Shown: one piece after another, positions 21,558-31,365 of the stretch
How the letters are laid out: each line of letters begins with the position of its first letter
Numbering within the stretch: position 1 is the first letter of the stretch
Assembly: GCA_026122225.1 (NCBI GenBank)
Contig: JANEZZ010002200.1
Location: 310,001-374,000 of the forward strand
Direction: 5' to 3'
DNA: 64,000 nucleotides
Origin: Heloderma charlesbogerti
Lineage: Eukaryota > Chordata > Lepidosauria > Squamata > Helodermatidae
The notes under the pieces: generated by a model
Seen by the model: the letters and a program-made list of their open reading frames with translations, nothing else
Told to the model about the DNA's origin: nothing
Databases searched by the model: none
Translations under genes and position numbers: made by a program

Positions 21558-21957
21558 GGAGAGACTGAAAGAACTGGGCTTGTTTAGCCTAGCAAAGAGA
21601 AGACTGAAGGGAGATAGGATAGTGCTCTTCAAGTTTGCCACAGAGAGGAAGGCCAGCATCTCTTCTCAATCATCCCAGAGTGCAGGACACAGAATACTGG
21701 GCTCTAGTGACAGGAAGCCAGATTCCAGCTGAACATCAGGAAAACTTTCTGACTGTTAAGGCAATATGACAATGGAACTAATGACCTTGGGAGGTGGTGG
21801 GATCTCCCACACTGGAGGCATGCAAGATGAAGCTGGAATCTGTCATGGATGCGTTGACTTAGATTCCTGCATTGAGCAGGGGGTTGGACTCGATGGTCTT
21901 ATAGGCCCCTTCCAACCCTACTATTCTATACTATTCTATGATTCTATGATCTATCTA
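20415..21957 (+). mobile_element. CR1 LINE, 5'-truncated, with RT remnant and 3' tail
   Basis: This is the longest CR1 copy in the window. It starts within the reverse-transcriptase domain, runs through the C-terminal region and a short 3' UTR, and ends with AGGCCCCTTCCAACCCTACT and ATTCTATG repeats near 21957. Several frame breaks show it is dead. Confidence 0.95.
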
Positions 21958-22154
21958 CTAAACTGACTGAATGGGAGGAAAGAAGGAGACAGATATTTCA
22001 AATCAGCATGGACGATCCATTTTTGCCTACTGTTTGCATGATATTTTTTTTCCATCCAATTACTTCTGATTCAACAGGTTTTGGATGTTCCTGTAGCACT
22101 CTAATGGCCGGTTTGAACAGTCACTGTGGGTTAAACAAACCACGATGGCCTGAG

Positions 22155-23245
22155 CTGTGGCACAGAGGTGTGGGCTGAGACGCTATCAATATGCGGATGA
22201 CACCCAGCTCTACCTCTCTTTTTCATCAAACCCAGGTAAGGCAGTGGCTGTTCTGAATCAGTGCCTGGACACGGTAATGGACTGGATGAGGGTCGATAAA
22301 CTGAAACTCAATCCAGACAAGACAGAGGTACTGTTAGTGGGTGGTTCGTCTGCCCGGTTAGGTGATATTCAACCTGTTCTGGAGGGGGTTGCACTCCCCC
22401 TAAAGGATCACGTTCGTAGTCTGGGGGTGCTCTTGGACCCAGAACTGTCACTTGAGGCACAGGTGAACTTAGTGGCACGGAGCACTTTTTATTAGCTGAG
22501 GCTGGTATACCAACTATGCCCTTATCTGGACAGAGATAGCCTAGCTACAGTTACCCATGCTCTTATCACCTCTTGTCTGAATTACTGCAACGCATTATAC
22601 ATGGGGCTGCCTTTGAAAATGATCCAGAAACTTCAGCTGGTCCAAAATAGGGTAGCAAGATTGTTAACAGGGACTGGCCAACGGGATCACATTACGCCAG
22701 TACTTTTCCAGCTGCAAGTCCATTTCCAGGCCCAATTCAAAGTGCTGGTATTAACATTCAAAGCCCTAAATGTCTTGGGGCCAGGTTATCTGAAGGATCA
22801 CCTCTTCCCATATGTGCCTGCCCAGATCCTAAGATCATCTTCAGGGGTCCTTATGCATGAGCCCTTGCCAAAGGAAGTGAGGTGAGTGGCTATCAGGAAG
22901 AGAGCCTTTTCTGCTGTGGCACCCCGGCTGTGGAATGAGCTCCCTAGAGAGGTTCGCCTGGCACCTACGTTGTACTCCTTCCGGCGCCAGGTGAAGACCT
23001 TTTTCTTCTCCCAATTATTTTACCATTTTAGCTTCCTGGTCTTTTAGCTCTGGTGTCTTAAATCTGTATTTCAAATCTCTGCATTGCTGCTAGGTTTTAT
23101 TCTGGTTGTACTGTTATTTTGTGGATTTAAGCTTCCATATTTTATATTGTTTTATGCTGCACTTTGTGGTTTTAATTTTTGTGAACTGCCCAGAGACCTT
23201 TGGCTATTGGGCAGTATAGAAACAAACAAACAAACAAAATAAAGG
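22155..23245 (+). mobile_element. L2/CR1-clade LINE, 5'-truncated
   Basis: The reverse-transcriptase C-terminal half is followed by a 3' UTR with ATTGGGCAGTATAGAAA and an (AAAC)n tail near 23220-23240. The sequence style (QYADDTQLYLSF, LNPDKTEVLLVG) is that of L2-like or CR1-like LINEs and differs from the CR1 at 20415. Confidence 0.88.
22157..22885 (+). pseudogene. L2-like LINE reverse transcriptase remnant
   Basis: The first frame (to 22495) carries YADD in QYADDTQLYLSFSS, then LNQCLDTVMDWM and KLNPDKTEVLLVGG, ending at a stop after ARSTFY. A second segment (22601-22885) continues with QKLQLVQNRVARLLTG, LPVHFQ-type text and FKALNVLGPGYLKDHL. These are the order and motifs of the palm/thumb and C-terminal part of L2/CR1-type reverse transcriptases. 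The fingers and the endonuclease are absent by 5' truncation, and at least one internal stop and one frame change are present. Non-functional. Confidence 0.88.
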
Positions 23246-23247
23246 TG

Positions 23248-23515
23248 CCATTTGCCTAATCACCCACCTGGGCGCAGTTTGTCGTATCGTCTGAACCTGG
23301 GCAGCATGGCTTTTTGGAGGGGGAAGCAACCCTGAAATAACCCAACAACAGCCCATGGTTTATTTGTGGGTTGTTTCCCCTTCCCACAAGCCATGCCACC
23401 TGAGTTCAGATGACATGATCAGCTGTGCCCTGGCGGGTGATTAGGCAAATGGTGCACAGGTCGCAGCTTAAACAAGTCATTGTGGCTTGTTTAAGCCATG
23501 GTGATCGTGTGAATC
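23248..23515. repeat. Inverted repeat (foldback core)
   Basis: CCATTTGCCTAATCACCCAC near 23250 pairs with GGGTGATTAGGCAAATGG near 23440. The arms continue through a TCTGAACCTGGGC-like segment and GCATGGCTTTT for about 65 bp each. Confidence 0.7.
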
Positions 23516-23564
23516 TGGTCTAAAAGTGTTACCACTGTCTAGGTGCCTCTAACTAATGAGGTGA

Positions 23565-23940
23565 GGTAGGTGGCTGAGAGAGAGGGGGCGAGCTTTTCAG
23601 GTATGGTACCCCATCCATGGAATGCCCTCACTTGCACGCCTGATGCCTACATTATGGTCTTTTCAGCATACCCTTTTATTCTCCCAGGCATTTAAATAAC
23701 TGTTTGACTGCTCTGTAGATCTCTGCACTGTTTTATTTTTGCTGCTGGTTTTACTTTGATTTTATGATGCACTTCATGTTTTTTTCCCCCTTAATCCCTT
23801 GTTGATGCTGCTTTTATTTTGTGGTGTTTTATTATCATAGTTTTGTTGTGATGTTGTAGTTTACACTTTTAATTCACCTGTACACTGCCCAGAGAACTTT
23901 GGTTATTGGTGGTCTAAAAGTAAAATAAACAAATGAAGCA
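23565..23940 (+). mobile_element. L2-like LINE 3' end
   Basis: TACCCCATCCATGGAATGCC, TTTTATTCTCCCAGGCA and CTGCCCAGAGAACTTTGGTT parallel the 3' region of the LINE at 22155-23245. It ends in AAAATAAACAAATG. Confidence 0.75.
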
Positions 23941-24065
23941 TTATAGGTGTCTTTGCCAGTTTAAAAAGTGTGACATTCTCACAAATGTTTAAAAGGGGAA
24001 AAGAGAGAAAGAGAGAAAAAAGGTAACAAATGAAAGGATTAAATTCTTCCAAATTGCTATATGCA

Positions 24066-24265
24066 GCTGGATCATATATGCATGTTTACCCAGAAGTAAG
24101 TCCTGCAGGGTTGAATGGAGCTTACTCTCATGTGAGTATGCCTAAGACTGCAGCCGGACAGAGCAAACCTCTGTATATTTACTTGGATACAATTCTTACT
24201 GTGTACAGTACAGCTTACTCCCAGGAAAGCATGCATAGGATAGGATTGCAGCTGCAGTCTATTTT
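24066..24265. repeat. Two copies of a short interspersed palindromic repeat
   Basis: CAGAAGTAAGTCCTGCAG..GGAGCTTACTCTCATG and the adjacent TTACTCCCAGGAAAGC..AGGATTGCAGC match a common reptilian MITE-like repeat. Other copies are at 31195, 46365 and 48526. Confidence 0.6.
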
Positions 24266-24752
24266 TTCACCTGCGCGAAACAGGCAAGGCCCTTTTCAAA
24301 GCCAGACAAGCTTGTCCCGAGATTAAAAGCCCAGGAGAGGGTCTTTTCTTTCTTGCTTTCCTCTTCTCTTCTTTTGTAAGCTATTGACATATTTTAATTT
24401 TCACTTCCCATCCCCGATTAATCAACTTTAACCGTGCAAAGAGATTTGTGGTGCATTCAGAATAATTTGCACAAATCTGTTTTAATTGAAAAAATGTGTC
24501 TGGGTGGAATAAAAAGAGACAAAGGGGAGAATTTCTCAGCCCAGAAGTATCTGTCTTTGAGTTGCTGGCAAGCAAGACAGGGGTGAAGAGAGGAAATTGT
24601 ATTCAGGAATACCAGTAAGATTTTTTTTAAAAGAACCGGTGAGGAAGCTTATGGCTACAAGTGGCCACAGACAGTCTGACTAGAGAAGATCTCTCCAGGC
24701 TACAGACTTTACTTTGTAATATAAGTCTGTTGCAGTTAATACCTTACTAGAG
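24266..24752. other. Unassigned sequence
   Basis: No gene or repeat was recognised. Confidence 0.4.
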
Positions 24753-24896
24753 CAGCCTTCCCCAATCTGGTGAATTCCAAATGGGTTGGACTGCAAACCC
24801 CATCTTTGCCAGCCAGCCTGGTCATTGGTCATGCTGGCTCGAGATGATGGGAGTTGTAGTTAAAAAATCTGGAAGAGGCCAGGCTGGGGAAGGCTG
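24753..24896. mobile_element. hAT-like MITE
   Basis: The ends CAGCCTTCCCCAATC and GGGGAAGGCTG are inverted. The flanking octamers tactagag (24745-24752) and tactagaa (24897-24904) differ at one base. Confidence 0.85.
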
Positions 24897-24904
24897 TACT
24901 AGAA

Positions 24905-26868
24905 GCTATTCTTTTGGATCATGTGATGCCTTTATTATCCCATTTACAGGGGCTACTGCTCTGTTTTTGGACTCCATTCAAGATGCTGGTCATTACCTTT
25001 AAAATCCTCAGTGTTTAGATCTCTTGGGGACCAAGAGATCTAAAGGAAAGCCTCCTGTCATACAAACAAGCCCACCCTTTGAGACTGACTGAGATTGACT
25101 TTTGGCCGTGTCCTGCTTGTTTTTGAAGTAGGGATGTATGAGGATTGTGTTTTGAGGGTGAAATCTCAATGGGTTTTACCAATTCGGTCCTGGTGGATTT
25201 TGTCCCATTTCCCCCCAGTGGAGCTGACTTGATCTGTAGCGAGTCGATCCAGTACGTGGATTTCAATTTTTTTTTTTAACTGGTGGCGGCAATTTGCATA
25301 ACTGGGATTGTGGTTTTTTAAAAATATTATTTCTCAAGTCTTTAAATTTACGTAAATGGGGTCGTATTTTTTTTTTTAATGTATCAGTGTTTTTTCGCAA
25401 GGCCGCCTGTCCTCTACGTACTCCCATTGTAAATATCCCTGTCAATTTCACCCTCTCCACACACTACGTCCTTTAGCCCAGTAGAGCCATATTCCCTACT
25501 TGTCAAAGAACTTGTCAATTTGAATTTCAGCCTTCCAGCGACGGTGTGGAGGGGCTCTGAAGTGGCAGCTACTCCCACGTTCCGGATGTTCCTGTCTCTA
25601 GAGATCTGTCTGGCTCCTTCCTTGTCTTTTTACCACCTCCTTTAGAATCATTTATTTCAGGAACTGTTTAATCTATCTGCTTAGTTTTGTTTTGCTTATT
25701 CTATCATTTTTTAAACTTCTGCTTCTTCTTTTTTTTACATCTATTTTGATTATTTTAAAATTGGGGGATTTTCATTTTCTAATATCAAAATTGCTTTAAA
25801 AGGCAAACAAACTCTTAAGTAGTACAGCCGTATGGAAATTTCATTTCCATTTCCATTGGACTTCTAATCATCACCAGATCAATAGAGGACCGATGTGAAA
25901 AATAGTGGGACGGGGGGTTGGAACCGTTTTTCACACTACTTCTTTTACTGCTCCCTCAGCCTCCATCTCCAAGCAACCCTTTCTACAAACAAGATTATGC
26001 AATTCTATGCATCCAGTAATAATCATATAGTATGTTTTGCATGCTGCATGCAGACTGTGGCTGAGAGAATACAGTGGCTTGCTTAAAGGTCCTAATGATG
26101 GTAAGGCTTTGGTCAGTCCCTTCCATTTACCTTCAGAATAACCCAGTGAGGTAGGTTAGGCTGAGAGACAGTGGCTGCATCTGCATGGAGACCATTTCTG
26201 AGGCGATTCCATTTAAATCCGAATTTTTATGACATCGGGTTAGCTCCCTCCCAGGGGCAAACTGGCCAGTAACGCAGTGTATACGTTAAAAAACAACAAC
26301 CCACTTGCATGGGGCAAATGGCACCTGAAACCACTTTAGTTTGGGGTTGGGTGGGCTGAGTCCCATGAGTAGAACTGGTCATCAGCTGCCTAGATGTAGG
26401 GCAGTGAATGAGCAGAGGCTTGCTCCCCACACCTCTCCCCCCACCCTCCCACACTCCATGAGGTGCAATGGAGGATGAGTTACTTCCAAGAAGGCATGTT
26501 TAGCAGACAGCTCTCCTCCATGCCCAGCCCTTCTTTGCGGGATTAGGGGTCATTTGGGGGCCATCTGCTTTTAAAATCAGTAAGGCCCTGTGTAACTCCA
26601 TAAGAAATACTTTTGCAGTGCCGTAATAGCATAGTTTTAAAACGACAGGCTTGAGGCTTGCACTCTGCCACTCCCTGACTTCACTCCTGTGGTCAGTGAA
26701 GTGAAATTGGAGAGAGTTACTTCCAAGTAAGCATGTTTATCCAGCGCATGTTCGCAACAGTGCAGTTTCGAAGCAATAGGGCTGCCCACCCCCTCCCCCC
26801 TCCCGCTGTCAGTGAATATTGAAAACAACAGGCAAAGGAATTCTCCAGACCCCTCTGCTCCTATACTT
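24905..26868. other. Mostly unassigned; possible hAT end at 25129
   Basis: TAGGGATGTATGAGG at 25129 looks like a left terminus of a TAGGGATG hAT-like element, but I could not find a convincing partner end or octamer. Bases 26110-26170 resemble an inverted SINE fragment (CCCAGTGAGGTAGGTTAGGC). No gene was recognised. Confidence 0.4.
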
Positions 26869-26945
26869 ATAGAATCATAGAACAGTAGGGTTAGAAGGGG
26901 CCTATAAGACCATTGAGTCCAACCCCCTGCTCAATGCAGAGGGTT
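26869..26945 (-). mobile_element. CR1 LINE 3' tail
   Basis: ATAGAATCATAGAACAGTAG followed by GTCCAACCCCCTGCTCAATG is the inverted CR1 tail. Confidence 0.88.
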
Positions 26946-27422
26946 GGCAAAGTGCAATTGAAGTTACTTGGGTAGACATGTTTAGCCCTCTGCTCTCCCC
27001 CTGCCCCCTGCTCCATGCAATTTTCCCTTCCCCCAATCAGCGCTGCTCCCAGCAGCCCACACCAAGGGCAGTTCAGGTCACACAATCTCCCCAAACCCGC
27101 TGAAGCCGCGGCAATGGGAAAATCCGTCAGAAAACCGTCAGTTTCCAAAAAAACCCACAGATTTTACAGGAAGAAACAGCACACTTGCTACAGAGAAGGG
27201 CAAACATCTTGTGCCACAATCATCTTGGGGCTGCAGCAGGACTGGAGTAAATATTCCGTGTAGATAGACCCAGAGACTGGCTCAAGGAGATCACTGAGCA
27301 AGCTTTGTAGCTGAGTGAGAATTTGAACCCAAGTCTCCCTATGCACCATTGCCACACTGGGCAAGGGGCAGGGAATCACTGAAAAAGGAAAGCCTGTTTT
27401 TGACACATCAAAAAATAAAATG
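26946..27422. other. Unassigned; SINE-like scrap
   Basis: AGAATTTGAACCCAAGTCTC at 27320-27339 resembles an inverted B box of a tRNA-derived SINE. Otherwise nothing was recognised. Confidence 0.35.
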
Positions 27423-28017
27423 TAGGGATGTGTGAAAGTCACTTACCTTTTCGAAAGGGTGATTTGCTGTGGGGGGGAGGTGCTCCGCACATCCCCCTGA
27501 AATCTTAACTCTGCGGAGCCGCCACCCCGGTGCATTCACAGGCGTGCAGAGCCTGCGGACGCAAATGGCAGCGGCTATGGCAGCTGCCATTTGCGTTCCT
27601 GTTTCTTTGCTACATAAATATTTACGTAGCCTATCACGGCAAAAAAACAGGAGCACAAATGGCGGCAGCTACGGCGGCCGCCATTTGCATTCCCTTTTTT
27701 TGCCGTGATAGGCTACATAAATATTTACATAGCCTATCATGGCCTCCGCAGGGATGCAAATGGCATCCCTGTGTTAGCCGTGATAGGCTACGTAAGTATT
27801 TACGTAGCCTATCACGGCAAAAATGGGGAAGCGAATGGCGGCTGCAGATGCGGCTGCCATTCGCAAAGCAGCGCAAACGGCCCCAGGTAAGTGCTCCATT
27901 TTGCGTGCCTTTCGTGGGGTGATGGGGCAGGGGGGCTTCATTCTGCCACGGATTTCGGGGGGCCGAATGCACTGGCATTCGGCCTGAGATCCATGGCGGA
28001 ATCCTCTGACATCCCTA
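27423..28017 (-). mobile_element. Non-autonomous hAT-like hairpin element
   Basis: The left end (end B) TAGGGATGTGTGAAAGTCAC and the right end (end A) CTCTGACATCCCTA are flanked by the exact octamer ataaaatg (27415-27422, 28018-28025). The interior has palindromes at 27703-27742 and 27778-27817 (the second near-perfect over 40 bp) and an eroded one at about 27608-27643. Between them are inverted AAATGGC units: GCAAATGGCAGC/GCTGCCATTTGC at 27561-27594 and ACAAATGGCGGC/GCCGCCATTTGC at 27655-27688. The subterminal GAATGCACTGGCATTC palindrome marks end A. No ORF with a known domain. Confidence 0.92.
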
Positions 28018-28025
28018 ATAAAATG

Positions 28026-28601
28026 GAAAAAGTGTGTATGATTTGTCTCAACATGAATAAACAGAGAGGTGTAGCCTTTACTGTATGTTTTAATGCCCAG
28101 ATTTCCTTCTTCATAACCCTTTTTGCAAACTATTTTTTTTCAAGAAACTTCTTACTATGTTTTACATTTTCTAGCAAAGGGGAGTTATTCTGTTAATTTC
28201 TTACAATTGATCCATCTTGGTAGTATTAACCATCTTTTTTTCTTTTTCTTTTTTAGCAAACTTAATTTGAATTTAGAAAGTCTCCAAATGATAATTGAAT
28301 CACAAGTCTGGATTAGAATTCTAGCAGCAATACTTGACTTGGTCAAAACAACTGTTATAAAGAGATGCAATTTTTACACAGTACTTCACATTGATTAAGT
28401 AATGTGTGAAAACAGAAAAATGTATTTGAATCCTAATCATAGTCATTTGCATGAAATAAAAGTCTGTGTCAAGGGAATTCACATTATAATCACCCCTCGG
28501 TGTTTTGGTTGCATCAATGAGCAAAGAAGTTGTATGTGTTTTTCCCCCCATGATGTACAAGAATTCCTTCATTTTCACTGCACCTTTTTGATGATGTGAG
28601 A
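28026..28601. other. Unassigned AT-rich sequence
   Basis: No gene or repeat family was recognised. Confidence 0.4.
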
Positions 28602-28609
28602 GTTTAACA

Positions 28610-28710
28610 GAGCTTTCCTCAACCAGGAGTCCTCCAGATAGGCATGCTGGCTGAGGATGATGGGTATTTTAATCCAACATATCTGGAAAGCATCCAGTTG
28701 GGGAAAGCTG
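28610..28710. mobile_element. hAT-like MITE
   Basis: GAGCTTTCCTCAACC and GTTGGGGAAAGCTG are imperfect inverted ends. The octamers gtttaaca (28602-28609) and gtttagca (28711-28718) match at 7 of 8 bases. Confidence 0.8.
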
Positions 28711-28984
28711 GTTTAGCAGTATATTGTCGTCGTTGTCGTCATCATCATCTAGCTATTTGAGCTAATGTATGTGGTTGACTCCTTCTGCTTAAACAGACAG
28801 AGGCCAAATCGACTAAAGTTGGGCACATATGGCAGGGAAGGATTTCTAAACGGGAAGCCAATCACACCTGATTCTTAGGTGATGCAGATGGTGTTGTGCC
28901 GTTGCAGCTAAAGTCGCACCCTGTTCTACCCTGGCTTAAAGTTATCCATGCCCCAGCAAACATATACGTGAGACTACTGGAGCT

Positions 28985-29075
28985 GTCCCCAATCTGGAGC
29001 CCTCCAGATGTGTTGGACTGGAAGTGCAGTCCAACGCATCTGGAGGGCAGCAAGTTGGGAATGGCTGGACTCCTG
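28985..29075. mobile_element. hAT-like MITE, short
   Basis: The palindromic core GCCCTCCAGATGTGTTGGAC pairs with GTCCAACGCATCTGGAGGGC. It belongs with the other small MITEs of this type, but no clear target duplication was found. Confidence 0.7.
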
Positions 29076-29410
29076 TAATGTGGTCTGCATGGGACTGTTT
29101 TTGAAGGTGGCTCAGAAACTTCAGCTGGCTTGAGAATACGGCTGCAAAACTATTGATAGGGATGTTGTGGTTTGACCAGATCTCACGAGTATTGAAAAGT
29201 CTACACTGGTTACTAAAGCACAGCTGAAAGTTAACCACTGAACTGATTCAACTCAGGCGGCGGCGGTGGTGGTGGTAATGTTTCTTCCAACCCCCCTGCT
29301 CACTTTACTAGCTTCCACCAGCATCTCCTTTATAGTCCTTGTGGTGGTGGTTGGAGATTGCCAGGACTTCTGGGAAGCATTGCCTTTACTCTTGTCAGCT
29401 TCATGTTGAT

Positions 29411-30052
29411 CATAGGATCATAGAATAGTACGGTTGGAAGGGGCCTACAAGACCATCGAGTCCAACCCCCTGCTCAGTGCAGGAATTTAAGTCAGAGCAT
29501 CCCTGACAGATGGCTGTCCAGCCTTGTCTTGAATGCCTCCAGTGTGGGAGAGCCCACCACCTCCCCAGGTCATTGGCTCCATTGTCATATTGCTCTAACA
29601 GTCAGGAAGTTTTTCCTGATGTTCAGCCGGAATCTGGCTTCCTGTCACTTGAGACCATTATTCCGTGTCCTGTATTCTGGGATGATCGAGACGTGATCCT
29701 GGCCTTCCTCTCTGTGACAACCTTTCAAGGACTTGAAGAGCGCAACTCTATCTCCCCTCAGTCTTCTCTTCTCAAGGCTAAACAGGCCCAGTTCTTTCAG
29801 TCTCTCCTCATAGGGCTTTGTTTCCAGTCCCCTGATCATCTTTGTTGCCCTCCTCTGAACCCTCTCCAGTTTGTCTGCATCCTTCTTAAAGTGTGGTGCC
29901 CAGAACTGGACACAGTACTCCAGATGAGGCCTAACCAGTGCTGAGTAGAGGGGAACTAGTACTTTCCGGGATTTGGTAGCTATGCTTCTATTAATGCAGC
30001 CCAAAAGAGCATTTGCCTTTTTTGCAGCCACATCACGTTGTTGGCTCATGTG
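29411..30052 (-). mobile_element. CR1 LINE, 5'-truncated
   Basis: It begins with the inverted tail ATCATAGGATCATAGAATAG and continues through the 3' UTR into the reverse-transcriptase C-terminus. It ends abruptly at about 30052. Confidence 0.94.
29645..30049 (-). pseudogene. CR1 reverse transcriptase, C-terminal remnant
   Basis: This frame of about 135 codons on the minus strand encodes the end of CR1 ORF2: [53 protein letters not shown] and [20 protein letters not shown]. It lies downstream of the catalytic aspartates, which are missing by 5' truncation, so it has no activity. The frame is open to the 3' UTR and close in sequence to the copies at 20934-21557, 36067-36339 and 45237-45695, which indicates one CR1 subfamily. 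The apparent start methionine is internal. Confidence 0.92.
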
Positions 30053-31194
30053 ATGTTACAGCTCACTTCACCCCACTAGCTCCTCCCCATCCCATTAGGC
30101 TCCACCCCTCATGGTCTGCTTGTCATTTAAATAGGAGGTGGGCACAGGGTTAGCAGTAAGAGAGGTCTTTATGTTCCAGGGCTTTCCCACAACAGTTCCA
30201 GAGTTCCGTTTGTTCTACAATGGCTAAAAGGGATGCTCTTCTCCTGCCTTGAGTCCCTGGCTCCCCACCGGTGCTTCTCTGCCTTTTTCTCCTGGTATGT
30301 GAGTGTCTCCCACTCCTTACCCTTTCTCCTCACCAGCAGGCAAATCTCCAAGACACAGTCACAGCAGAGACTGTTGGGAAAGGTTCGAAGACTCCAAAGA
30401 CCCATTGCACCTGCTTCATCCCATCCCCAGTTCAGGCACTTTTCTTTCTGGCCTGGTTTGCTTCTGGTATTGCCAGAAAAGGGCCACCTGCCAGTGCCGG
30501 CTACGAGTGGGCCCGCCTCCTTGCCACACTCCTCACCGGCCATTCACTGGCCCTCTCCCTCTGGGCCCAATCTGCAACTTGCCCAGAGGGAGGCTGTTGC
30601 TCCCTCTTGTCACGGCTTGCTCACTTGAGAGGACAGGTGAACAGGCCGTGACGGCAAGGGGGAAGAGGAGTGACAGGGCCAGAAGCTGGGGCGGGGTCAG
30701 TAGTGGCCCCCTGCTGGAGGGTGGGCAGTGGCAGGTGCCCAGCAATGCTGACCCTTGCCTGCTGGACTTGGCACTGGCAATGCAACCCGGTGGAAAGGCA
30801 GGGGGAAGGGGACGTTTTAGCACCCCTCACTCTCACAGCCATTGACCGTAAATATAGACTCTCACCATATGTGATTGGGGCAGATACATGAATAACATGC
30901 ATTATTTATATTTTTAACTGTGCACTTGATTGTTAGCCACTTTAATCATCCTGTTAAAGCATGGGATATAAGTGCCCCAAACAAACACGGTTGCCCCTTC
31001 ACGTGCAATTTCATTTGGCCCTCAGATGGCAGACTGTGGGCATTGCTTAAAAGCAGCAAATTTTCAATTATTTAAATTTTGTATTAGGTCAACTTTATTT
31101 TATTTATTTGCAACTATGTTTATATAGCCGCCCCATAGCAGAAGTTTTCTGGGCAACTCACAAACAAGTGAAACATTAACATACAGTATAAAAA
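30053..31194. other. GC-rich unassigned block and LINE tail
   Basis: Bases 30053-30850 are unusually GC-rich, with overlapping open frames on both strands (up to about 180 codons) but no recognisable domain. The frames are best explained by composition. Bases 31090-31194 resemble an inverted L2-like 3' end (TTTATTTATTTGCAAC, CAACTCACAAACAAG). Confidence 0.4.
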
Positions 31195-31290
31195 CAGTGC
31201 AATCTTGTATATGTCTACCCATAAGTAAGTCCCATAGAGTTTAATGGGGCTTACTTCCAAGTAAGTAGACATAGGATTCACAGCCTGAGG
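31195..31290. repeat. Short palindromic interspersed repeat
   Basis: CATAAGTAAGTCCCATAGAG pairs imperfectly with GGGGCTTACTTCCAAGTAAG. Same family as 24066, 46365 and 48526. Confidence 0.7.
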
Positions 31291-31365
31291 CCTGTTGCAT
31301 CTTGGCTGAAGTGAAGCTCGGTGTGATATAATATGATGTTCCTCCGCAACACACACAGGGCTTCT

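Larger units (their letters stand above)
22095..23515. mobile_element. Foldback DNA element interrupted by a LINE
   Basis: The left flank (22108-22150, GGCCGGTTTGAACAGTCACT then GTTAAACAAACCAC) is imperfectly complementary to the right flank ending near 23515 (AACAAGTCATTGTGGCTTG, ATCGTGTGAATCTGGTCT). The L2-like LINE at 22155-23245 lies between them. This suggests a foldback element split by LINE insertion, but target duplications were not identified. Confidence 0.45.

Noticed and set aside
25129..25500. A further TAGGGATG hAT-like element
   Set aside because: Only the left terminus is visible; no inverted partner or matching octamer was found, so only a possible end is mentioned.
30303..30845. 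180-codon plus frame as an exon
   Set aside because: Overlapping frames exist on both strands in GC-rich DNA; there are no domain motifs and no convincing splice sites.
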